Under the pieces are notes generated by a model. It was not told the DNA's origin. It did no database searches and saw nothing but the letters and a program-made list of their open reading frames with translations. This document shows positions 34,755-47,525 of a stretch of DNA of 64,000 nt, piece after piece. The position numbers were made by a program, and so were the translations under genes. The DNA is from Pyrus communis (lineage: Eukaryota > Streptophyta > Magnoliopsida > Rosales > Rosaceae): contig NC_084817.1 of the NCBI RefSeq assembly GCF_963583255.1, forward strand, positions 15,940,121 to 16,004,120, read 5' to 3'. Every line of letters begins with the position of its first letter. Position 1 is the first letter of the stretch.

Positions 34755-35336
34755 ATGTCTGCCGAGGATAACAAGGTGGTTCTCGTTGCTAGCCCAGTTA
34801 TGGTGCAGTCGGATAAACTAAACTTCAACATTGGGATGTTTTTGGATGAGAAGAACTATGAGTTATGGGCTTCTCTTATTCAGATTCATATTGCTGGAAG
34901 GAAGAAGATGGAATATCTTCGTGGGTCCATCAAGGCACCCAAGTAGGATGATCCTAAATATGATGATTGGCCCTCTGAAGATTAGAGAATTAAAAGTTGG
35001 CTTTTGTCAACGATGAAGCCGGAAATTATGAAACGCTAAATTCGATTGTCAACTTCGAAAGAAATCTGGGATTCTTTCAAGACTACTTATTTTGATGAGA
35101 ATGATGAGGCCATAATTTATTCATTGAATCAGAAGGCTTCACGTCTTAGGCAACATATACGGTCTTTGGCTAACTACTTTGGAGAGCTGACAGAGATCTT
35201 TCAGGAATTGGACCACTTTAACAAGGTGGCAATGGTATGTGACAAAGATGTCCAGATATTTCAGAAAACAACTGAGCGACAAAGGGTGTATTTATTTCTT
35301 GGAGGACTTGATGATGTTTTTGATCAGGTTCGTGGA
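34755..35336 (+). pseudogene. Copia-2 gag remnant
   Basis: The start MSAEDNKVVL leads to a typical Copia gag opening with NYELWASLIQIHIAGRKKM, broken by a TAG after codon 63. The frame 35046-35339 continues with SLNQKASRLRQ and FLGGLDDVFDQVRG. A zinc knuckle C-x2-C-x4-H-x4-C (CPHCCMTGHSKSRC) is readable near 35569-35610 in another frame. Confidence 0.85.
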
Positions 35337-35789
35337 TAAATATTGCGCAAAGATCCACCACTTGGACTTCAGGTTGCTTATGCGTATGTTCAGCATGAAA
35401 CGGATCGTAAGGAAGCCATGAAAACGGAGGACCAACATTTTGAAATAGCAGTAATGGCAGTCAAGGCCCGAGCTCCTTCCAACCAAATTGACTGAGGTGG
35501 GTTCGAGAGTAAGTTCGGACAACCACGAACTGGCCAAGCAAATCATGATCGTTTTTTTGGGTAAATGGGTAAATGTCCACATTGTTGTATGACGGGACAT
35601 TCCAAGAGTAGGTGCTTTGAGTTGATTGGGTATCCTGAAAATTAGGATAAGACACGGGATCCTTGCTTCAACAAACCTTAAGCCTCCATTGTAGAAACCA
35701 AGGATGATTAAGCAACTATAGCAAGCCAAACATCGGCTCTAATAACCGCAGCAGGTACCGAGGGTAAGGCACATAATGTTTCCACTTCT

Positions 35790-36257
35790 GTTATGAATAA
35801 TATATGGATAATTGATTTCGGAGCTACTGATCATATGACCTGTGATTCTAGATAGGTTTCATCACTAAACAACTCATCACCTGTGATTCTAGATAGGTTT
35901 CATCACTAAACAACTCCAACTATACCGAGGTTAATATCGTTAATGGTGATGCCGCCCAAGTTCTTAGGGAGGGCACTGTTTCTTTTTTTGATACCATGAA
36001 ACTTGATACTGTCCTTGTGGTTCCCTCAAATTATAATTTATTGTCAGTGGCCCAAATAACCCTTACATTACTTTGTTTGGTTGTTTTTTTACCTTATTTT
36101 TGTGTATTTAAGGACATCCAGACGCAAAAGACAATTGGTTATGCTATTAGACAAGGGAAAGTTTATTTCCTCGAGTTGAATTCCAGTAGCTCGGGGTTGT
36201 TCACTCAAGCATTGTCAGTGAATGAGACTTTAACAAAGACTAATAAAGAGGCCGACA
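35790..36257 (+). pseudogene. Copia-2 protease and pre-integrase remnant
   Basis: The active-site box reads WIIDFGATDHM, with Phe replacing the Ser of the usual DSGA. A 41-bp unit is tandemly duplicated (35838-35878 and 35879-35919). The pre-integrase frame 35996-36257 runs to the solo LTR insertion and continues after 38188. Confidence 0.85.
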
Positions 36258-38183
36258 TGTAATACCCTGAAAATTTAAATATATGAATATGTGGAGAAAA
36301 ATCGAAACTAAATTGATATATGGTTATGTAAAATTGAATTGAGAACTTTTAAAAGTTTTGTTTCCGGAAATTATTATAATTTACGTAGTAAAATTTATCG
36401 TTAAATGAAAAAGACGAAAATGCCCTAGTTGGTTTAACGTAATTATACAAGGATATATTTTATCATCGTATATATTTTATTGCATTTCTTGATATAGTTG
36501 GATAGAGCTTGACCCTACGAAAGCGAAGGCGAAAACCGTTTGTGAATCGGAGCTGAAACGAAGAAATTAAAGGTTAAAAAAAAAAAAAAAAAAAAAAAAA
36601 AGAAGGGACTGGAAGTTGCCAGCGTGAAAGAGGAAGGAAATGAGAGAAGAAGGGGAGGGGGCTATCCAATCGGGAAAGGAAGAAGGGAGGGGAAACGAGA
36701 GAAGAGGGGAGGAGGGGAACCCGAACCCTCTTCGACTCGTGACCTGACCAAGTTTGCATAAACAATTTCGATGGTTTTCCTTCGGTTTTTCTGCGAACCA
36801 CGTCACTTAACCACTAGGAAAACATTCCCCATCGTTCCCTCTTTCTATTACACCCCAAAATCAAAGATATTTGGCTTGAAATTCGGGAAAACTGCACTGG
36901 TGGGTGCTGGAGTTCTTGTCGTTGATCCTCCCAATTTTGAAACAATTTCCTTCGATCACCACCACTTATAGCATCCTCTTGAGGCCTGGAACAAAGCCCA
37001 AACAACTATAGGGGCGGTGGAGCACCAGAGGTGATGGATTGAAGCCACCCATTTTCTAGGGTTTTCGGCGAGTTCGTGGGAAATTGGGGCTTTTCTTGGC
37101 TAAATTGGACTTGTCCACATGTATAAAAGTTGCTTTACTCATTGAGATCTTCATTTATGTGAAACTTGGTAATTTTTGGAAATAGTTGAACTTTCCGGCA
37201 ACTTGGGCGGCTGCCTGCCATGTGAGGCTGCGCGTGGGCCGAGACCCCACTTGCCCTTCCTCAACTAATTTGGATACCCTGATTCCATATGTGACGTTCA
37301 ATTGATGAAATCTCGTGGTATGACTATAGTTTTGATAGCGACAACCACTTAGATATTATATGATTTGATGATCCGACCGTTGGATCGGCACCAAACTTAA
37401 ATATATAGTAGAACATAATATCTGAGGAGATTAGAAACTTACGGATCGGGAATCTGACGTACGGATCTTCCCGAATTGGATTTCTAAATTTGTAAAACCA
37501 AATGTCGACCGCTACTTGATTTTGTGATTGGCGGAGATATGACCGTCGGATCGTAGTGAGACTTTAGTATATTATTCTAGAAGTATAATGTGGACTTTGA
37601 GAATTACAGATTAGGAATCTGATAGGTGCATCTTCTAATTTAGATTTCTAGGGTTGTGAACCCTATCCTCGATCTTGATGGATGGTTGATTTGTTTTTAG
37701 TCAACTAAACTGAGTTTCTAGTGTGCCGTTTATCTTAGAATGTGGTTAACATTTCAAGAAGCTTACTGCTCTCATTGCGACGACGGGTGTCTTGATTTAC
37801 GTACAAGTGATTATAATATAGGTTATTTATATTGAATTGTTATTTTATTTTATTGCCATTAATCTACGATTGTGAAATGTGAACTACATAAGGCTTGATC
37901 CCACTCAAGGGTACATAGGCAGTTTAACAGAGGTTAGATGCAACCTTAAATAATCGAGGCAAATCTTTTGTTGAGAAATTGAACTAAGAAAAGGAATTTG
38001 GTGAAGAATTTGAGATTTAACCTTATGTTTTGGTAAATAAATGTTGGTCATAAATTTTTTGTGAGGGATTAAGAAGTTGAAGTAGAGAATCGTGATTAAT
38101 GGTGGTTAACTAAACAAGAGTTTAGTTTGGGCCTGTCACCGATATTATTTTCCAAAATAAATATTTCAGAGCGGGGCGTTACA
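36258..38183 (+). mobile_element. Solo LTR, 1926 bp, nested in Copia-2
   Basis: Starts TGTAATACCCTG and ends GGGCGTTACA (terminal inverted TGTAA/TTACA). Perfect 5-bp duplication CGACA at 36253-36257 and 38184-38188. The Copia-2 pre-integrase frame resumes exactly after the second CGACA. No internal domain, primer site or polypurine tract, so only an LTR remains. It contains a long A run at 36576-36600. A related, older LTR is split between 22.4-23.5 and 29.1-30.1 kb. Confidence 0.92.
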
Positions 38184-38187
38184 CGAC

Positions 38188-39309
38188 ATCTGGATGTGTC
38201 ACCGTCGTCTCGTCCAAGCTTCATTTCGTTATTTGCATAAGTTATTTACTAACTTGTTCGTGAAAAAAGATGTTTATCAGTTTAAGTGTGATGTGTGTGA
38301 AGTGGCTAAGAGCCATCGAACTTCTTTTTCTCCAAGTTTAAATAAGAGTTCCGTTCCTTTTATGGTTGTACATTTTGATGTTTGGGGCCCCTCGAAAATC
38401 ACCTCTCTTAGTAGGGCTCATTGGTTTGTCACGTTTATTGATGATTGTACAAGAATGACTTGGGTTACTTTGTTAAAATCGAAAAGTGATGTTAGTATGG
38501 CTTTTCAAAAGTTTCACAAAATGTTCGATACAGTACAATATGAATATTCAAGTGGTTCGCAACGACAATGGAGGCGAGTATGTTAATTCAGAACTTTGCT
38601 CCTTTTTTGATATGCATGGTATTGGTCATCAGACTATGTGTCCGTACACCCCTCAGCAGAATGAAGTGGTTGAACGGAAAAATAGATACTTGTTAAAAGT
38701 GGTTTGTGCTTCTATTCTTGAAGCCCATCTTCCCCTACACTATTGAGGTGAAGCACTCACATCCGTTGCCAATCTTATTAATCGACTTTCATCTCATACC
38801 TTAGACTTTCAGACACCATTCCAGACCCTTCTGTCTTTGACAAATTGTCCACCAATTCTTAACCTTGCCCCACGGGTCCTTGGATGCTTGGCCTTTATCC
38901 ACATGCACTCCTCCCAACAGCAAAACAAACTAGAACCTCGAGCTCTTCGTTATGTTTTATGGGGTATGCTATTAGTCAAAAGGTTATCGTTGCTATCACC
39001 CTTCAACCAAGAAATTTTTTTATCATTGCCGATGTCACTTTCCATGAAAATGAGATGTATTTTGGTTCCTTTGAGTCCTCACTTCAGGGGGAGTTTCAAG
39101 GCAATGAAGTTCGAATGTTTAATTATGGAATCGAGGAAAAAGCCACTGTACAACAACTTATTGCCGAGCAGCAAGCTGCTGCACAGCCGCCTATCACCGA
39201 GCTGCAAGCCACGGAGTGGCAGCCAACTGCCAAACCTGAGAGAGAGGAAGACACAGTTCCCTTTAAGGAAATCAGAGCACAATCCGAGGTGATTGATGAT
39301 GGTAACCAA
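38188..39309 (+). pseudogene. Copia-2 integrase remnant
   Basis: HRRL...H and C-x2-C (CDVC) zinc residues, HFDVWGPSKI, FIDDCTRMTW and, after a shift, NDNGGEYVNSE and YTPQQNEVVERKN. A TGA at 38744 interrupts the core. The C-terminal region is split over two frames (38837-39312). Confidence 0.88.
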
Positions 39310-39589
39310 TAGCAGTTGGAACCTACGGTTTTGGACCAAACAATACATGTAGACTCGTCTCTCAATGATTCTCATAACCAATTGTCTTCTACGCTAGATG
39401 GACCACGACTCCGTAGACTCCCAAAATGGAGTAACCGAGGTATTCGTAAACCCACTTGGCAGACCCTAAGTGTAAAACTAAATATTCAATGAGTGAATCA
39501 ACCCAGAACCCGAGAGTGAGGTACCCACTAAACAACTATGTCTACTTGTTACCTGTCTGAATCAAATAAGTCATTTTTGAATCAATTGT

Positions 39590-41039
39590 CTACTGTATAT
39601 ATTCCTAACAGTGTGCAGGATGTCCTAGATGATCCTAGATGGAAAGAAGTAATGAATAAATAACTAAGGTCGCTGAAGAAGAATGCTACCTGGGAACTAT
39701 CGGACTTGCCAAAAGGTAAGAAACCTGTGGGATCTAAATGGGTATATACAGTGAAGTACAAAGTGGATGGAACGGTTGATCGGTTTAAAACGAGATTAGT
39801 AGCAAAGGGATACACTCATAAATATGGCATAGAGTACACTGACACCTTCGCACCAGTAGCTAAGATCAATACCATTCGAGTTTTAGTATCTCTGGTAGAA
39901 AACCTAAATTGGCCACTGTAACATTTCGATGTCAAAAATGTGTCTTACACGGAGAACTAACTGAAAATTTTATATGGACTTTCCACCAAGATGTACTAGA
40001 ACAGACATGCGAAATGGAAAGGTATGTAGGTTTAAAAAGTCATTATATGGGTTGAAGTAGTCACCAAGGGCATGGTTCGGTAGGTTCACTAAATCAATGA
40101 AGGCATTTAGGTATAGACAAAGCAATTGGGATCATACTTTATTCTTAAAGCGCAAGAATGAGAAGATTACGACATTCATTGTATATGTGGACGACATGGT
40201 GGTTACCAAAATGATCCGGTTGAGCAATTAGAATTGAAGAAGTATTTGTCCATAGAGTTAGAAATGAAGGACCTTGGGCCTCTGAAATATTTCCTTAGGA
40301 TAGAGGTATTGAGAATCAAGTTCAGGATCTTTTTGTCCCAAAGAAAATATATTATTGATTTGTTGAAGAGACTGGGATGTCAGCATGCAAGCCGGTCACT
40401 ACTCTATTGGCCAAAGGGATGAAGTTGAGTTTAGATCCGAATTAAGTACTAGTAGACAAAGGAAGATATTAGAGGTTGGTGGGAAGATTAATGTACTTGG
40501 TCCATACAAGATCAGATCTTGCCCATGCTTTGAGCGTGGTCAGTCAGTATATGCACGATCTCGGGAAACAACATATGCAAGCGGTTATGAGGATATTGTG
40601 CTACTTGAAAGGAAGTTCAAGAAAGAGACTTTTGTTTAGAAAGAACGCGCATTTCAAAATTGAAGGATATACTGATGTTGATTAGGCAGGTTTGATAGAT
40701 AACCGATGTTCAACATCTAGATATTTTACCTTTGTGGGCGGTAATCTAGTGAAGTCGAGAAGTAAGAAACAAAATGTAGTAGCATGGTCTAGTGCTGAGG
40801 CTAAGTAAAGAAGTATGGCTCTTGGCATTTGTAAACTTTTGTGGCTTAAGTTCTTGTTACAAGATTTGGGAGTTAAACATAGTCAGCTAATGAAGTTATT
40901 CTGTGACAACAAAGCTGCACGAGATACTGCTCATAATCCGGTACAATATGATAGGACTAAGTATGTGGAAGTTGACCGATTCTTCATTAAAGAAAAGTTG
41001 GAAGGGAAAGTAATTGAAGTTCCTCCAATCGGGACCTAG
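39590..41039 (+). pseudogene. Copia-2 reverse transcriptase and RNase H remnant
   Basis: 39706-39921 is open (SKWVYTVKYKVDG, YTDTFAPVAKI), then a TAA and several frame changes. VYVDDMVV is readable near 40183-40205. 40234-40378 gives LEMKDLGPLKYFL and SQRKYIIDLLK. RNase H pieces lie at 40476-40685 (MVGRLMYLVHTR, YTDVD) and 40815-41039 (CDNKAARDTAHNPVQ). Confidence 0.88.
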
Positions 41040-41145
41040 GAGCAAGTGGCAAACATACTCACTAAGGTTGGCTCTAGTGAGAAATTCTCAAAGTTTTTGG
41101 ACAAGTTGGGCATGTGTGACATATATGCACCAACTTGAGGGGGAG

Positions 41146-41325
41146 TGTTGACTTTTTATAGATTTCCTATTATTCCGGGATCCCCTTAATCTTGGGTTTC
41201 CTAGTTTAGGAGATATTATCTTGTAATTATCTTGTAATTATTCTTTCCTGTTTACAGTAGGATTGTATATGATTATACATACCTCTGAATGAGAAGAATA
41301 CAATATATTCAAAGCATTCTCTTCT
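41146..41325 (+). repeat. Copia-2 3' LTR
   Basis: 180 bp, preceded by the purine tract and followed by TCACA at 41326-41330. Differs from the 5' LTR by a small tandem insertion and a few substitutions. Confidence 0.92.
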
Positions 41326-41528
41326 TCACATATGCAATTTAGATATGTGAAAATTCAACAGAAGAAAAGGAAATCAAGAGCATGTTGAAGTCCAATGGTT
41401 AAGTGTAAAAAAACTCTAATCCACGCAATGACTCTAGCTTAGATGAGGAAAAGTGGGTTGATAATGTGTTGGAATTAAAGTATATATAAAAAAAAGAGAC
41501 AATATAGAGATGGGAGGAGAAAACTAAG

Positions 41529-41751
41529 CCAGGAGGATCCTCGCTGGATCCTCTTTGTGAGGATCTTAGAGATCCTCTAATCACATCCGTTTATCATACA
41601 TCGTGCGGTCAGAAATCATTGTAATTTTTATTATTTAAAATTGAATATAAACAGTGCTAGACAAAAATTGATCGCACAATGTACGATGAACGGATGTGAT
41701 TGGAGGATTCCCGGGATCCTCACAAAGAGGATCCAGCGAGGATCCTCAATC
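41529..41751. mobile_element. Mutator-like foldback MITE with 9-bp target duplication
   Basis: 223 bp. The arms GAGGATCCTCGCTGGATCCT / AGGATCCAGCGAGGATCCTC and further CTCTTTGTGAGGATC / GATCCTCACAAAGAG pair over roughly 90 bases with a short AT-rich loop. AAAACTAAG flanks both sides (41520-41528 and 41752-41760). A 9-bp duplication with long inverted arms suits a MULE-derived MITE. Same family as 13850-14035. Confidence 0.88.
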
Positions 41752-41760
41752 AAAACTAAG

Positions 41761-44481
41761 TATCTTCCTTCTCATTAAAGTGCCTATTTATAAGCGTAGG
41801 ATTTACATAGAAAGATATTCAACTATTGAGATATTATATATTGGTCCAAAAAATGAACATCCATATAATAGATATTATGCATAACAATTTGGATTATATT
41901 CCTAGGGAACTGCCCCCTCCAAAAATCTCCTATATATATACTTCTCGCAAATGTTTTTTCTTTTTTATTATATAAAGTTTGGAGGCAAAATGAGATTTTT
42001 GAAGTGTCAATAACAATTTCCTATTTCCAATATTGATAAAAGAGTTTTTCTAAAATTCATTGATCTTGACTGGATCTAAAAAAAAAAAAAAAAAAACTCT
42101 AGTATGCAACTAGGCTTGTGAGATGTTCTTACAAATAAAGTTAAGGTTCCACAATAAAACCAATTGGCAATAGGAAGAGTAGTACAACTTACTTATAAGC
42201 CTTTACAATGTTTCTCATTTCTTCGATTTCAGACTCTTTTACTTTCACATCCTCACACGCCCCCCTCAAGTGTAGCTAATTTTAAAGCCAAATACATGGA
42301 CAACATGAAGTGGGTGATGTGGAGCATGTGTGGCCATTGAGTTTCATACATGGGTCAACTTGCTTTATTACCATGAACAAAGTTGAGGTTCAACTATAAA
42401 ACCAATTGGCAATATAAGGAGTAGTCCAACTTACTTATAAGCTCTTGCAAAATTTCTCCTTTTATCAATGCAGGACTCTTTTACCTTCACATCCAAAGCT
42501 TGGTAGGAAATAAATTTGGCATCATCCTGGGGTAGATGCTTTTATACCACAGAACAGAACAGTTGTTAGTATATAGTTCATTTTTTTAGAATTATTCAAA
42601 TATTACTAATTTACTGAGGTTTATATTGTGCCAACAAAAACCTTGAAATATCCGGGTGCACTATGCTTCTTCATTGATGTGTTCAAATTTGATCTGTCGG
42701 CCTTGGATACTTTTTATACCCAGCTTGTATTTTTCCTGGGATTCTAGCGAGAATGTGTGTGGCTCACATCTCCCAAACTTTGAGTGGACTTACTCATACA
42801 GTGAGGTGTGGATGTGACCCTAGGGAAAAGCTCCAAGTGAAGGCATGTGTTGTAAATGTCCCATAGCTAGTCCATATGCGTGTTGGTTTAGTAGATTCAT
42901 TGCAAGCATAAAGGAGACAACTTCATTAATTAACCTGGCTTCGTTTAAGAAAAACCCTAGCTAACAAGGAGCTTAAGTGGATTAATTGACACATCCTGAC
43001 CCAGAATATCTACCTGAACTCCGAATTGTGCTGTGCTAGCCGATACTTCGAAGGTGACGAAGCCATAAGTAATGTGGAAAGCATGAGTAAATTTAAAACT
43101 AAAAGTGACTAAATGCAAGAGTGCGCATGTGAGCGAGATTGAACCCATTTCACACGTGATGTCTGAACATAAGTAAAGTATAATAAAAGTAAATAAGAAT
43201 TATATCATCGGAAGTAATCTCCTATTTAAGCTTCGTTTGCACCCATGCGTTTGTAACGTCAAGTACTACAATGATACACTAAAATAATGGGATATACATC
43301 TCATGACACAATGGTCAATGAAAGTCAACATTCTCGCCTCTAGGGGTATTTTGGTCAATTCACTCCTTTAGAAATAAAAATACCATAAAATTAGGGTCGG
43401 GTCCTAACGTTTACTCCATTTAATTGACATAGAATACTAAAAGTAGTCTAAAGTTCACTTGCAAATGAGTTCTAATAAAGTTTCGTTTGGATAGGTCCAT
43501 ATGGCTTAAATTAGGAGAAATTCTCTCATGTATCCAAAACACTGTATATATAATCATAACTTCTACCAATCACAAGTGGGGCTTATGATTTATTTTTTCT
43601 TTCTCCGCTCGATTAAGCTTTTAAGTCCTGTCCATTTTTGACCTATGTCTAAGCTTTGGATAAAAAATTTGATCATCAAAGTGTCCATTCTATTTAGAAC
43701 TTCTTTCCCAGATTAGTGTGTTTAATCCCAAATGCATCTAGGCTCACATGACATAACTTCTGTCAAATTTAATTAGACTTGTCCCGTCCAAAACAGTCCG
43801 CCAAATGTGACCAAGTTATGTTTTGCCACATAAAATACCAGTGTTGTATTGGACTATATATATTATTGTACTAAACAACCCAAACATTGTGCACACGGTG
43901 CACGGTACACTATTATTTGGTCCACTCTAGCAAATTTAATACGGTATATATTTTTGAACAGAAAAAAAGTTGTATAAAATATTTGTGGCTTGCTACGTTA
44001 CAAGAGAGATAGAAAAAATGTACATGCACATGCATAAACTGGTGATTATCAAGTTTTTCCCGTAACACACGAGTTACAAAATCACATTAATGGCTACGCT
44101 CTACAACTATTGAATTGAATATTCTGTTGTTATGCTGTGTTGCTATATGATCTGCACCTTATCAGCCCAACCTGTTAAAATTTTACACGCGTCAGTTCCA
44201 AAGTTTGTGGATTATTTTACAATTTGTTGATGTTATTGCACTGAGGTAGGCTCCAGCATTATCTTCAACATCACATAGTACTCGAAGACGTGGCTTTCTA
44301 ATTGCCCATCAGTTGCTCACACACCATATCCACATCTCTCTCGATTTAAACTAGCTCTAACTCTCACGCACACCTCCAGTTCTCCACCCGAAGCAACAAA
44401 GACAATCTTCTTCCAACAACACCAAAGTTAAACCCTAGCAAAAAAAAAAAAAAAAAAGAAAAGAGAAAAAAGAAAAAAACC
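41761..44481. other. Spacer upstream of PsbS, repeat fragments
   Basis: Direct repeat 42134-42255 / 42375-42495 (AAACCAATTGGCAATA, CAACTTACTTATAAGC, GACTCTTTTAC) about 240 bases apart. The stretch 42988-43460 reads like LTR sequence (GACACATCCTGACCCAGAAT). No gene seen. The last 500 bases are the PsbS promoter; I see no confident TATA or light box there. Confidence 0.5.
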
Positions 44482-47036
44482 ATGGCTCAAACCATGCTTC
44501 TCATGTCTAGTAGTGTGTCTTCAGGCCATGTTGTGGACTTGAAGTCCTCAGACCCTTTACTCCAAGTACAAGCTCAAAGGCTTAGGCCTAAGTCTTTCTC
44601 TCAACTTGTTTGCAGACCCTCTTCTGCAGCGTCGTCATCGTCTACGAGGATTTCGACCGTCGTCGCTCTCTTCAAATCGAAAACCAAAGCTCCTGCCAAG
44701 AAGGTTTTCACTTCTTTTACACTACGTACATTCATTCTTTATTTTTATTTTTGTAGTTAAAATGTCACTTAGTTAACCACAAATTTACAGGCACCACCGC
44801 CGAAGCCCAAGGTTGAAGACGGTATCTTTGGAACCTCTGGGGGCATTGGTTTCACCAAGCAAAATGAGCTCTTTGTTGGTCGGGTTGCCATGATTGGCTT
44901 TGCTGTAAGACATTAATCTTCTTCTTGCTCGCTTTTGTCTGTTATTAAACTTACCTTTCAGTTATATGTGATTTTCCTTTTGTTGTTATAAGTTCTTATA
45001 ATCTCACTTTGTGTGTTTGTGAATAGAATTCATTTTTTAAACTAGCTAGTTTGTTCTTAAATTAATGTTGGGTGCTTATCAGAATGAAGTTGTGACAATT
45101 AGTTCAATTACATTACTCATCTGAGCACTATTGATAAGTTGAGACAACTTTTACACCGAGTTTCTATTTTTTTGTTTTACATTACCACTTACGAAAGAAA
45201 ATATAATACCTTATATTATCTTCAGAATATGTTAGTACTTTGTAACACATGTTTTAAGTGACACAGCAAAATTGTGTGCTTGGGTTGTGGTGGTGTAGAC
45301 ATTTATAGAGAAATGTTTTCTTGGCAATATATGATTTGAGTTCCCTAACTTTTTTTTTTATTATTTTTTAAATAAAAGAAAACAACTTCGACAATACAAT
45401 GGAAATTTTATTAAATAAAAAATTACATCTTGTCATGGGACACAAATTTTACTGCTTACAACAAAGCAAATTTGAAAAATGAAAGATAGATGAACAAGAT
45501 GGAGCATGAAACCTACTCCGTTTGAAACAAAAAGCTTAAAATTATTGAGCTCCAAAACAAGCTTTGAATTGAAACACATAAAACAAAATGTTAGGAAATA
45601 AAGAAAATTGGACATCAGGAAATTTCCTTCATTTAACACTTTTTCACGATGTGCTTTGAAATACATAGCTATGTTATCAAATCTTAACATATTAATAATC
45701 AATCTCGAGTACTTGCCACCCAATCAGTTGTTCATGCTTTGATAACATCTTCCAAATTATGTTACGTGGAAAAAATGGTTTCTTACCTAACCAAGATTTA
45801 TTTTCACTACCATTATCTTCCAAGATTTACGTAAAACTATTTAGTTTTCACCAATATCTCAATATAACCTATAATGGTTATGCAACAAATTTCTGTATAA
45901 TCCTCTCCTTTCTCACTGTGCTCTAATGCCACTTCATTTAGAATTCATGGTGCAAAATACTTGTCCAATTAAATAGTAAGGATAATATAAAAACTTCTTA
46001 ATTGTGTTCTTTATAGTAGACCATCATATAATTAGCATGAACGAAGAATTTTTGGATGATCATATAACTAGCATGATGAAGCATTTTAAGATATACAAAT
46101 AGTAAAAAAAACCCTCACACAGGACTGCCAAACAGTCACAAGCCTTGCCCTTTTGTGTGTGTATGTGTGTATTTATGAAGTATTTTGATATATAACATAT
46201 AAAACAATGGACGTCGTGTACGACGAGAATTCGTAGAAGCATGAAATTGTAATATTGTATTATTTATGTATTTATTTATTGTTCTGAGCCTTTCTGTGCA
46301 AACATTACAGGCATCATTGTTGGGAGAAGCAATTACAGGGAAAGGGATTCTTTCCCAATTGAATTTGGAAACTGGAATTCCCATCTATGAAGCTGAACCC
46401 CTTCTTCTCTTCTTCATCCTTTTCACCCTGCTTGGAGCCATTGGAGCTCTAGGTGACCGTGGTAGATTTGTCGATGACCCGCCCGCTGGAATTGAAGGGG
46501 CAGTGATCCCTCCAGGCAAAGGATTGAAATCAGCCTTGGGTCTCAAGGAAGGAGGTAACTAATTTGCATGTCAAGATAAGCAATGTTCAAATTAAAGAGT
46601 AACTGTCCTTTGTCACATGTTAAGTTGTTACAGTGTCATCTTAGACATGTACAAGTCTAATCAATTGATAATTTTACATCATAACATGTCTAACGAGAAA
46701 ATGTATGCATACAGAAGTAATTTATATTTGTGATACGTGGCATGACCTAGATGATCTAAGGAGTTCTTGTTGTGTAACAAATGCATAGGTCCTCTATTTG
46801 GATTCACAAAGGCGAATGAGCTATTTGTGGGAAGATTGGCACAGTTGGGATTTGCATTCTCCCTAATAGGAGAAATCATTACAGGGAAGGGAGCTCTAGC
46901 CCAGTTAAACATTGAGACTGGAGTCCCCATCAGCGAAATCGAACCCCTTGTGTTGCTCAACGTTGTCTTCTTCTTCATCGCTGCGGTGAATCCCGGAACT
47001 GGTAAATTCATCACAGATGTGGATGAAGAAGACTAG
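44482..47036 (+). CDS. PSBS: Photosystem II 22 kDa protein PsbS, chloroplast
   Basis: Thylakoid pH sensor that triggers energy-dependent quenching (qE) in the photosystem II antenna. Exons 44482-44703, 44791-44904, 46311-46554 and 46789-47036, all GT..AG and in phase, 275 residues (Arabidopsis 265). Residues 1 to about 65 form a Ser-rich transit peptide. The two internally repeated halves are visible: FTK-NELFVGR, the GE-ITGKG helix and the NLETGIP / NIETGVP lumenal loop occur in each. E132 and E236 align with the proton-sensing E122 and E226 of Arabidopsis. Four transmembrane helices are expected. The C-terminus ends in acidic DVDEED. Intron 2 (1.4 kb) is the longest. No defect seen. Confidence 0.97.
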
Positions 47037-47226
47037 AGAGAGATAAATACTACATTGATGCTCACATCGAACTTGTTTGAATCATGTATGAGAAAATACT
47101 TCTTCCTCTAATTTTATTTTTATGTGATCGATCTTTTTTATTTTCCCTTGGTCATGTTGACCTTAAATTAAGTTACTGTATTTTGCACTAGCTTTTAAAT
47201 TCCTATGGTTATTGGTTACAACGCAC

Positions 47227-47227
<1 letters not shown>

Positions 47228-47277
<50 letters not shown>
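47228..47277. repeat. 50-base A run downstream of PsbS
   Basis: An uninterrupted run of 50 A residues, 190 bases after the PsbS stop codon. It may be the tail of a retroposed sequence, or simple-repeat expansion. Assembly or sequencing may have fixed its length arbitrarily. Confidence 0.9.
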
Positions 47278-47279
<2 letters not shown>

Positions 47280-47525
47280 AGAAGAAAGGAAGAGAATGAG
47301 AAATTCGACGCAATGAGCTAACTTTCAACTCTACTGAGTTAACTTACTTAACAAGCTTGGTTTGTATATTGTAATCCCCTATGCGATTTACCGTATTGAA
47401 CGGATCAATCAAATGCGACATGGTCTTCCATTGAGTTAACTTACTTTCTAAGTTAGGTTTGTAAATTGTAATACAAGATTTTCTTAGTTGGATCTACAAA
47501 TGCGACAGTGTCTAAAAAATCCTAG

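Larger units (their letters stand above)
34283..41325 (+). mobile_element. Copia-2: Ty1/Copia LTR retrotransposon with a nested solo LTR
   Basis: 5' LTR 34283-34453 (171 bp), 3' LTR 41146-41325 (180 bp); both start TGTTGACTTT and end TCTTCT. Perfect target duplication TCACA at 34278-34282 and 41326-41330. Primer site TGGCACCAGAGC at 34454-34465. Purine tract AACTTGAGGGGGAG at 41132-41145. The 3' LTR has an extra TCTTGTAATTA repeat. gag, zinc knuckle, protease, integrase, RT and RNase H are all recognisable but broken. A solo LTR occupies 36258-38183, so the element itself is about 5.1 kb. Confidence 0.95.

Noticed and set aside
36567..36806. Minus-strand frame starting from the A/T run
   Set aside because: CT-rich low-complexity sequence inside the solo LTR.
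42957..43148. 63-codon minus-strand frame upstream of PsbS
   Set aside because: Lies in LTR-like sequence, with no domain or homologue that I recognise.
1764..47036. CAO and PsbS as a photosynthesis gene cluster
   Set aside because: They are 40 kb apart on opposite strands, with unrelated genes and transposons between. No sign of co-regulation in the sequence.
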